Of a stretch of DNA of 46,714 bases, positions 14,822-23,900 are shown in pieces. Below the pieces are notes generated by a model. The model was not told the origin of the DNA, did no database searches, and saw only the letters and a list, made by a program, of their open reading frames with translations. Numbering within the stretch: position 1 is the first letter of the stretch; the number at the start of each line of letters is the position of its first letter. The stretch comes from Clostridiales bacterium (lineage in GTDB: Bacteria; Bacillota; Clostridia; Christensenellales; Aristaeellaceae). The DNA is taken from the NCBI GenBank assembly GCA_004555155.1, contig SFJH01000012.1, positions 1 through 46,714 on the forward strand. The letters are read 5' to 3'. The translations under genes and the position numbers were made by a program.

Positions 14822-17806
14822 ATGAAGAAGTACCGCTATCACGAGGACGCGCATAAACTGCACGTCAACACGCTGCCTGCGCGCGCCTATTACATTCCCC
14901 ATTCCGCGCGGCGCAGCGCCATGGAGGGAGACCGTACAAAATCCGATCGCTTTATGTCGCTGAACGGCGCGTGGTCGTTCGCCTATTTCGACAGCTTTGA
15001 GGATCTTCCGGCGGAGTTTTCGGAAGCTCTCGCCACGGATCAGATCACGGTGCCCTCCGTCTGGCAGACGCAGGGCTATGATCGCCACCAGTATACCAAT
15101 GTCCGCTACCCGTTCCCCTATGATCCGCCCTATGTGCCCGTGGACAATCCCTGCGGGCTCTATGTCCGGAGCTTTGACTATCAGCCCCGCTACGGCGGCC
15201 GCAGAACGATCTGCTTCGAGGGCGTGGATTCCTGCTTCTATCTGTGGATCAACGACGCGTTCGTGGGCTACAGCCAGGTTTCTCACTCCACGTCCGAGTT
15301 CGACGTTACGCCCTATGTCCACGAAGGCGAAAATACCATCGCCGTGCTCGTGCTGAAGTGGTGCGACGGCAGCTACTTCGAGGATCAGGACAAGTTCCGC
15401 ATGTCGGGCATCTTCCGCGACGTGTATCTGCTGGAGCGCAGCGCGAACGGCATCCGCGATTTCTTCATCCACACGGAGCTGACCCGGAACTACACCACCG
15501 CGAATGTAACGGTGGATCTCGAGATGCGCGGCGACGCGGGTGTGGAGTACAAGTTCTTCGACGCGATGGGCTACGAGCTGGCGACCGGCCGCGCGGAGCA
15601 CAAGAAGATCTCCTTCACGCTGAGCAACGTCACGCTGTGGAGCGCGGAAAACCCGTATCTGTACACGCTGGTGCTGCTCTGCGAGGGCGAGGTCATCGCG
15701 GAGCGCGTCGGCCTGCGGGAGATCAAGGTGGAGAACGGCGTGGTGTATCTCAACGGTCAGAACATCAAGTTCCGCGGCGTCAACCGCCACGACAGCGATC
15801 CCGTGCTGGGCGCGGCAGTGGGAACCGAGCAGATGCTGCGGGATCTGACCCTCATGAAGCAGCACAACGTCAACGCCATCCGCACCAGCCACTATCCCAA
15901 TGCGCCGGAGTTCTTGCGCATGTGCGACGAGTACGGCTTCTATGTGATCGACGAATCCGACATCGAATGCCACGGCGTGACCTGCCGCGGCTATGAATAC
16001 CGGAACGAGGACTACAATCTGCTCGCGCAGGATCCCAACTACGAGGAGACCATCGTGGATCGCGTGAAGAACTGCGTCATTCGCGACAAGAACCGTCCCA
16101 GCGTGGTCATCTGGTCCATGGGCAACGAGTCCGGCCATGGCCGCAACTTTGACGTTGCCCTGGCCTGGACGAAGCGCTACGATCCCTCCCGCCTGACCCA
16201 CTATGAGCGCGCGTCCTTCCCGCCCAAGGGCGAGGAGATCAACAGGACCGATCTGGATCTGTACAGCCGCATGTATCCCTCGGTGGAGGAGATGGATCAG
16301 TATTTCGAGGAGGGCGCGATCGGCAAGCCCTATATTCTGTGCGAATACTGTCACGCCATGGGCAACGGCCCCGGAGATCTGGAGGACTACTTCCGCTGCT
16401 TCGAGCGCCACGACGGCCATTGCGGCGGGTTCATCTGGGAGTGGTGCGACCACGCCATCGACATGGGTCGCACCGTGGACGGCCGCAAGAAGTACTTCTA
16501 CGGCGGCGATTTCGGCGAGTTCCCCCACGACGAGAATTTCTGCATGGACGGATTGGTGTATCCCGACCGCCGTCCGCATACCGGTCTGCTGGAATACAAG
16601 AACGTGCTGCGCCCCGTGCGCATCAGCGAGGAGGATCTGAAGGCCGGCCGGTTCGTGCTGAAGAACATGCTGGACTTCACCAATCTGCGCGAGTTCGTGG
16701 ATGTGACCTATTCGGTGCGCCAGGAGGGCAAGGATGTTTACGAGGGCTCTCTGACCGAGGAGATGCTCGACGTCGCGCCGCATGCCAGGAAGGAAATCCA
16801 GATTCAGTATCCGCAGGGACTCAAGGGCGATTTCGCCGTGCTGTTCACCATGGTGCAGCGCTTCGATACCGCGCTGGTGCCGGCAGGACACCGCCTGGGC
16901 TTCGAGCAGCTGGGCCGGCAGCGCTATCAGGCGCCGAAGCGCGAGGACGGCATCCTGGCTGTGGAGGTTCGGGAGACCGATCGCTATGTCATTGCGGACG
17001 GCGAGAATTTCCACTATGTCTACGACAAGGTTCGCGTGTGCTTCGACGAGCTCAACTACGACAACCTGAGCCTGCTGGACAAGCCTATGGAGCTGAACAT
17101 CTGGCGCGCGCCCACGGACAACGATCGCAATCTGCGCCTCCAGTGGCAGGCGTTCGGCTATGACCGCGGCATTCCGCGCGGCTATGAGACCACGGTGGAG
17201 CATGCTGACGGCGCGTGCGTGCTGCGCACCCGCTTCTCCATCGGCGCGATCTATCTGCCCAACATCCTCTGCGGCACCGCCGAGTGGCGCATCAACATGA
17301 ACGGCTCCATCGATGTGGCCATCCGCGCCAGACGCCGCGAGGATGCGCCCGCGCTGCCCCGCTTCGGACTGCGCATGTTCATGCCGAAGCAGCTGGATCA
17401 GGCGACCTACTTCGGCTACGGCCCCTATGAGAGCTATGTGGACAAGCACCGCGCGTCGGTCAAGCACCTGTACAGCGCAACCGTGGACGCGCTGCACGAG
17501 GACTATATCAAGCCCCAGGAGAACGGCAGCCACTACAACTGCAACTACCTGAAGCTGTCCGGCGCTTACGGCGGCGTCGAGGTGACGGGCGAGGGCTTCA
17601 GCTTCAACGCCTCCCGGTACACGCAGGAGGAACTGACCCGGAAGATGCACAACTTCGAACTGGAGAAGTGCGGCAGCACCGTGCTGTGCGTCGACGCCTT
17701 CCAGAACGGCATCGGCTCCAACAGCTGCGGCCCGGAGCTGGCGAAGCGCTATGAGTCGCCGGTGGACATCAATTTCGAGTGCATGCTTTCTCCCTATCGC
17801 GAATAA
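14822..17806 (+). CDS. lacZ: Beta-galactosidase, GH2 (LacZ type)
   Basis: A 994-residue five-domain GH2 enzyme hydrolysing terminal beta-galactosides such as lactose or host glycan ends. The start at 14822 (MKKYRYHEDAHKLHVNTLP) has AGGGAGGAAG upstream. Domains are the jelly-roll sugar-binding domain (about 40-205, with FEGVDSCFYLWINDAFVGYSQ), an Ig-like domain, the TIM barrel (about 310-600) with acid/base E436 in SMGNESGHG and nucleophile E508 in ILCEYCHAMGNG, a second Ig-like domain, and the C-terminal Bgal_small_N domain (from about 725, NIWRAPTDND). Catalytic residues are 72 apart, as in E. coli LacZ (76). No signal peptide: cytoplasmic, so substrates must be imported. No dedicated galactoside transporter is adjacent. 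It has its own promoter and terminator. Confidence 0.93.
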   Translation: MKKYRYHEDAHKLHVNTLPARAYYIPHSARRSAMEGDRTKSDRFMSLNGAWSFAYFDSFEDLPAEFSEALATDQITVPSVWQTQGYDRHQYTNVRYPFPYDPPYVPVDNPCGLYVRSFDYQPRYGGRRTICFEGVDSCFYLWINDAFVGYSQVSHSTSEFDVTPYVHEGENTIAVLVLKWCDGSYFEDQDKFRMSGIFRDVYLLERSANGIRDFFIHTELTRNYTTANVTVDLEMRGDAGVEYKFFDAMGYELATGRAEHKKISFTLSNVTLWSAENPYLYTLVLLCEGEVIAERVGLREIKVENGVVYLNGQNIKFRGVNRHDSDPVLGAAVGTEQMLRDLTLMKQHNVNAIRTSHYPNAPEFLRMCDEYGFYVIDESDIECHGVTCRGYEYRNEDYNLLAQDPNYEETIVDRVKNCVIRDKNRPSVVIWSMGNESGHGRNFDVALAWTKRYDPSRLTHYERASFPPKGEEINRTDLDLYSRMYPSVEEMDQYFEEGAIGKPYILCEYCHAMGNGPGDLEDYFRCFERHDGHCGGFIWEWCDHAIDMGRTVDGRKKYFYGGDFGEFPHDENFCMDGLVYPDRRPHTGLLEYKNVLRPVRISEEDLKAGRFVLKNMLDFTNLREFVDVTYSVRQEGKDVYEGSLTEEMLDVAPHARKEIQIQYPQGLKGDFAVLFTMVQRFDTALVPAGHRLGFEQLGRQRYQAPKREDGILAVEVRETDRYVIADGENFHYVYDKVRVCFDELNYDNLSLLDKPMELNIWRAPTDNDRNLRLQWQAFGYDRGIPRGYETTVEHADGACVLRTRFSIGAIYLPNILCGTAEWRINMNGSIDVAIRARRREDAPALPRFGLRMFMPKQLDQATYFGYGPYESYVDKHRASVKHLYSATVDALHEDYIKPQENGSHYNCNYLKLSGAYGGVEVTGEGFSFNASRYTQEELTRKMHNFELEKCGSTVLCVDAFQNGIGSNSCGPELAKRYESPVDINFECMLSPYRE

Positions 17807-17820
17807 TCCCAAACGCAACC

Positions 17821-17854
17821 GCGCACCCTGCGATCCACGCAGGGTGCGCTTTTT
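17821..17854 (+). terminator. Intrinsic terminator after lacZ
   Basis: A perfect 12-bp stem (GCGCACCCTGCG, 17821-17832, with 17838-17849), a 5-base loop and five T. Confidence 0.95.
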
Positions 17855-17894
17855 ATGAAAAAACGGCGATTTTTCGCGGGACGGATCGGCGAGG

Positions 17895-17912
17895 TCTGGC
17901 ATGATCTGGCAT
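17895..17912 (+). repeat. Direct repeat upstream of the glucan synthase
   Basis: TCTGGCAT occurs at 17895-17902 and 17905-17912, one helical turn apart, just before a possible TTGAAT -35 box (17912-17917). The matching -10 (TATCTT, 17933-17938) has only a 15-bp spacer, so an activator-assisted promoter is possible. Confidence 0.35.
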
Positions 17913-17960
17913 TGAATGGTGCATACTGACAGTATCTTTCGATTTGCGGGAGGAACGGAT

Positions 17961-20900
17961 ATGAACCTGATTGCCGGATTGAACCGACTTCGCCGGGCGC
18001 GCGGGCGGATCGAGCCCTCCATTCATGCTGCGCCGGAGGCGGACGACTACGCCCTGGCCCGGCGCATGCGCGCGCTCGCGGTCCAGCTGCGGGTCGACGG
18101 ACGCGGAGCGCTGCGGCTGCCCGGGAGCGCTGCGGGGAGTCTCCGAGATCGGATCGCAGAGGCGGAAGCGCTGCACGCCGGCTGTGTCGACGGGGGCGCG
18201 GCGCTGGAGCGGCTGCTTCAGGACGCGCGGCTGATGGAGTCCTGCGCCGCTCAGGCCCACCGGGACGGCGTGCGCGGTCTGCCGACCGCAGGCGGTACAG
18301 CGCGCATCGCGCGGGTACTGGACGCGCTCTGCGGCGAAGGGGATCTGCTGCTGACCCGCGAGCGGCTGCTGCTGGCCATCGCGTCGTTCGACGACGTGCA
18401 GTCGCTGGAAATGGCGGAGCTGTGGGCGGTGCCGGAGGCAGTGCGCGTCTGCCTGAGCTGGGCCTATCTGCGCGCGGCGCGGGACGCTGTAGAAATCGCG
18501 AAGGAACGTCGGGCGGCGGAGCGATGGGCGGAAGGCGGCGATGTCAATTTTGCTCACCGCGCGCCGGCCTTTTTCGAGCATGCCCTTCGCCTGATGAACG
18601 ACCGGGAGGACGCGCAGCGATATGATACGCTGGAGCGGCTGTTGCTGGAGCGCGGAAGCTGTCCGGAGCAGGTGGTTCAGGAGGCGCACGGGCAGGAATC
18701 CGTGGTGCGCATGCGCCTGGAGAACCTGCTGGCCGGGAAGCGGCTGATCGACGCCCTCGACTGGCAGCAATGCTTTTCGGAGCTGTCTGCGGTGGAGCAG
18801 GAGCTTCGCTTTGATCCCTCGGACGTCTATGGAGCCATGGAGGAGGATTCCCGCGCAGCGGTGCGCCGGGAGGTGGCGGCGCTGGCGCGGCGCATGAAGC
18901 TGGGCGAGCTGACCGTCGCGCGTCACGCGGTGCGCGCGGCGCAGGAGGCTGCGGAAGGTCATGCCCCCGAGAGCCAGCGCACGGTCTGCTATTGGCTGTA
19001 CGAGGATGAAGGACGCGCAGAGCTGGCGAAGCGCATGGGCGGAACGGACGTCACTTTGCCGAAGCGGGTGCCGGATCCCACCGGACGTCGTTCGGCGCTG
19101 GGAATTGCGGGGCTGTTTTTTGCGCTGTACGGGCTGTATCTGGCGGCGGTGCACAGCATCTGGTTTGCAATGATGGGCATACCGCTGGCGTGGTGCGCGG
19201 CGATGGCGCTGGTGGGACGGTGGTTTCCGTCCTTCGTCAAGCCCGCGAAGCTCCTGAAGCTGAAGATCGACCGCGTGCCGGATGAACTGCGCACGCTGGT
19301 CGTCATGCCGGTGCTGCTCTCCTCGGTGGAGCGCGCCGAGCAGATCTGCGACCAGTTTGAATCGCTGGGCTGTCTGGAAAAGGACGAGAACATTCAGTAT
19401 CTGATTCTGGGCGATTTTGCCGACGCGGAGAGCAAGCGCCTGCCCGAGGACGAGGAGATCGTCGAATGCATGCGGGCGCGCATTCGCAGAATGAACGACC
19501 GCGCCGGGCGGGAGCAGTATTTCTACCTCCATCGGGAGCGGAAGCTGCTGGAGATTGACGGGCGTTGGATGGGGCGCGACCGCAAGCGCGGCGCGCTGAT
19601 GGATCTCAACCGCCTGCTGCTGAATGCCGAAGGCGCGGAGGAGGCCTTCCGCGCGGAGGGCGCTGCCTGCGATTCGCTGAGAAATCGCTTTCGCTATGTG
19701 CTGACGCTGGACGCCGATACTCGATTTCTGCCCGGTACGGTACAGCGGCTGATCGGCACGCTGGCGCATCCGCTGAATGCCGCTCGCACGGAGGACGGTG
19801 CGCGGCGCGGCTATGCGGTGCTTCAGCCGCGAATGGAGATGACCGCGGGCGCATGTGTCAACGGATTCGTGCGCCTGTTCGCCGGCAACGGTGGGTTGGA
19901 CAGCTATCCTTCGTCCGCGTCCGGTTTCTGGCAGGACGCAACCGGCGCAGGACTGTACGGCGGCAAGGGTTTGTACGACGTGCGGGCGTTCATGGAATCG
20001 CTGGACGGCGCGCTGCCGGAGGGAAGGATCCTGAGCCACGATCTGATCGAGGGCACGCTGGCCAAAGCGGCGCAGGTCACGGACGTCTGCTTTTACGACG
20101 GCTTCCCGGCCACGATGGGCAGCTATTTGAAGCGCCTCAACCGCTGGACGCGGGGCGACTGGCAACTGCTGCCGGTCATGCTGAGCGCGAAGCGCTATCC
20201 GCCGGACGGCCGACGGCTGTCTGTCGCCGAGCGGATGCGAATGCTGGACAATCTGCTGCGCAGCCTGTGGGCGCCGACGCTGCTGGGACTGCTGATCCAG
20301 GCGGTCTGGATGGGGCATGGCGACGCGCTGACGCTGGGTCTGCTGCTGGCATACTGGACGCCGATCGTGCAGATGTTCAACGGCGATCCTCTGAAATGGC
20401 GGCGCGCCACTGCGGAGCTGGCCATGCTGCCCGCGACGGCGGGCTGCGCGGTGGATGCGGTCCTGCGCACGCTCTGGAGACTCGTGTTCACGAAGAAGCA
20501 TCTGCTGGACTGGGTGACCTCCGCCGATTCGGAGAAATCCGCCAACAGTCCGGCGCTGTCGAACCGCATTGCGGCGATTCTGTTGATTCCGGGGCTGTTT
20601 GTTCCGGGCTGGGCGCTGACGGCCGTGGCGATGGGCGCGCTGTTCCTCGTGGGCCCCGGCTGGATTCGGGACATGGAGGGGGATGCGCCGCGCCAGGAGC
20701 TGAATGCGGACGACGCCGCGCTGCTGATGGAGCTGGCGCGGGACACCTGGCGTTTTTTTGAGAAATATGTGACGGAGAAAAACAACCATCTGCCGCCGGA
20801 CAATGTGCAGGTGGATCCCGACGCGGGCGCGGCCGACCGCACCTCGCCGACCAACATCGGCCTGTATCTGATGAGCTGCGTCTCCGCCCGGACGCTGGGG

Positions 20901-23900
20901 CTGATCGGGGAGGATGAGCTCGAACGGCGGCTGGACGGCGCGCTTCATTCGCTGGAGCGGATGGAGAAGTGGCATGGACATCTCTACAACTGGTATGACG
21001 TCACGGCGCTCCGACCGCTGAACCCGAGATACGTCTCCTCGGTGGACAGCGGCAATCTGGCGGCGGCGTTGCTGCTGTGCGCGTCCGCGGCGGAGGGCCA
21101 TCCGACGCTCTCGCAGCGCATGCGCGCGTTGGCGCGGCAGATGGACTTCGAACCGCTGTACGATCGGGAGCGCGGACTGTTCCGCATTGGGGTGGACGTG
21201 GAACGCGACCGCGCCAGCGATTCGCATTACGATCTGCTGGCGTCGGAGTCGAGAATTCTGAGCTATACGGCCATGATGCTCGGTCAGGTTCCGCTGAAGC
21301 ACTGGGCGAAGCTCGCCCGAACGGCGGTCTATACGGAAAACGGCCCGTCGCTGGCCTCCTGGAGCGGCACGATGTTTGAATATCTGATGCCGGAGCTGAT
21401 CATGCACGCGCCGGAGAATACGCTGTTGGGCCAGGCCATGCGCAGCGCCGTTGCCGCGCAGCGAGCGCTGGGACGTCGTCGCTGCCGCCCATGGGGCGTC
21501 TCGGAATCGGGCTATTACGCCTTCGACATGCATTTGAATTATCAGTATCGCGCTTTTGGTCTGCGGGCGCTGGCGCTGGGCGGACAGGCGCAGGAGAACG
21601 TCGTCGCGCCGTATGCGTCGGTTCTGGCGGCTTTTGCCGATCCTGCCGCCGTGGCCGAAAACGTCGTGGCGATGGAAAACCTGGGCTGGCGCGGCGAGTG
21701 CGGTCTGTACGAGGCGGCGGACTATCTGCATGCTGCCCCGGACGGCCGTCCGCGCCTGGTGAAGAGCTATATGGCGCACCATCAGGGGATGGCGCTGTGC
21801 GCGCTGTGCAACGTGCTCACGGATCGGTCGCTGAACCGCGCCTTCCAGCGCATTCCCGAGGCGAGAGCGCTGGAGCTGCTGCTGGAAGAGCGTCCGCTGA
21901 AAGACCGCCGCAGGAAACCCTGCCGCGAGACTGCGCCGCAGGCGCGAACCCGTGTGCCGCAGCAGCGGGACGATCGAACGGCGAGGCCGGAGCGCAGACT
22001 GGTGGAATCGCATCTGCTGGGCGGCGCTGGCGCGACCGCACTGGTCACGGCGGACGGATGCGTCCACTATCAGCGCAACGGCGTACAGGCGACGCGCTTC
22101 GGCGGCGATTTGCTGAATCGAACCGACGGCGCGTGCGTCCACCTTCGACGGGAGCGCACGGGCGAGGCGGTCATCCTCGGCGGAAGCGCCGTCTATTCGC
22201 CGGGCGGAGCGGTCATGACGTGCAGCCTGGGCGACCTTCAGTGCGAGATGCGATTGTGCGTCTCCCCGGAGGACGGCGCGCTGTTCAAGCGCATCTCGCT
22301 TCGGAACGCCTCGTTGATTTCGGAAACGGTGCGCGTGGCCGACTGCGCGCCTGCGGCGCTGGGCACGCCGGCAGACATGCTGGCGCACCCGGTGTTCCGT
22401 CACCTGTTTGTGGAGAGTCGGCGCGCGGCGCGGTGCGCGGTGGCGCTGGAGAGAAGATCCCGGGGGGAGGAAGCGCCCTGCCCTGCGCTGGTGCACCTGG
22501 TGAATGCGCCGGGCAGCCTTTCCTGCGAGACGGATTATGAACGCCTGGTGGGCCGCATGGGTTCGACCCAGCGCCCGGACGGCGTCGAGTGGAAGATGAG
22601 CGGCGCGACGGGGACGGTGCTCAATCCCTGCACTGCGCTCCAGAGCGTGCTGACCCTCGCGCCGGGCCAGACGGTTCAGATGCACTTCGCCTATGGGTTG
22701 GTGGAGTCGGAGAACGTCGGCGCGTGGATCGAGCGGAACTTTTCGGAGGCCATGCCCGAGCGCGCCGAGCAGCTCTCCGCCATGCAGGCTCGCGCGATGC
22801 TGGGCTTCATCGGGTTGGAGCCGCGCAGAGCCAATCTGCTGCAGAGAATGTCCGCACTGCTGTACGACGGCCATCTGGCGGGCGCAGCGGGATTGCATCG
22901 GGGAGAGGCCGAAAGCGTGTCGCGCGAGACGCTGTGGACGCTGGGCATTTCCGGGGACTTGCCGGTGCTTTTGGTGCGCGCGGACAGGACGGAATCGCTG
23001 AAAACGGTGCGGGAGGCCATTCGGGCGCACGAGCTGTACCGCACGCTGGGCGTGAATGTCGACCTGGCGCTGATCAACGAGCACGGCAACGACTACGAAC
23101 AGCCTGTGCGCGACGCGCTGTCCGATCTGATCGCCTTCAGTCACCTCAACGATCTGCGCGGCGCGCCCGGTGGCGTGCACCTTCTGGACGGCGAATCGCT
23201 GACAAAGGCACAGCGGCTGGCGCTGCACCGGGCGGCTGTGGTGGACGTGGACGCATCCCAGGATTTCTATATGCAGGTGCGCCGCGCGCTGACGGTGCTG
23301 GACGTGCCGTCGCGCAAGGCTGTCCGCATGCAGCCCGGCGAAAGTCGGCTCTCCGCGATGCACACGGCCAACGGCTTTGGAGGATTCCTGGCGGACGGAA
23401 GGTATGCCATCGACGTGCTGCCGGAGGAGACGACGCCCGCGCCGTGGTCGAACCTGATGGCCAACGACGACTTTGGCGTATTGCTCACCGAGCGCGGCGG
23501 CGGCTTTCTCTGGAGCGGAAACAGCCGAAGCGGTCGGCTGACCGCCTTCGCCAACGATGTGCTCAGCGAAGGCTGGGGATGGATGCTCTATCTGGTCAAC
23601 GAGGACAGCGGGGAATTCCTGCCGCTGCTGCCCGGCGCGCATCCGCAAACGCCTTTCCGGGTGGTCTACGGCGCGGCGGAGACCATCTATCGCTTTGATA
23701 CGGAAGCGCTCTCCTGCGAGACGGCGCTGTGTGTGCGCGCAGATGCGCCGGAGCTTCGCGTTCATATCACGCTGCGAAGTTCATCCGGCGGACGTTTCCG
23801 ACTGGTGGGCTTCGTGGACTGGCTGATGGGTGCGGATGCGCGGGACGCGTCCTTTGTGCGCACCTGGAATCGCGACGGCGCATGCTTTGCCGTGGGCGCC

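Noticed and set aside
14663..18022. A 1,119-codon minus-strand frame over lacZ
   Set aside because: Shadow of lacZ with no family features.
17853..23765. A 1,970-codon open frame on the minus strand across the glucan synthase gene
   Set aside because: It is antisense to an unmistakable GT84/GH94 protein, is Arg/His/Gln-rich without domains, and lacks a ribosome site. High GC removes stop codons from the opposite strand.
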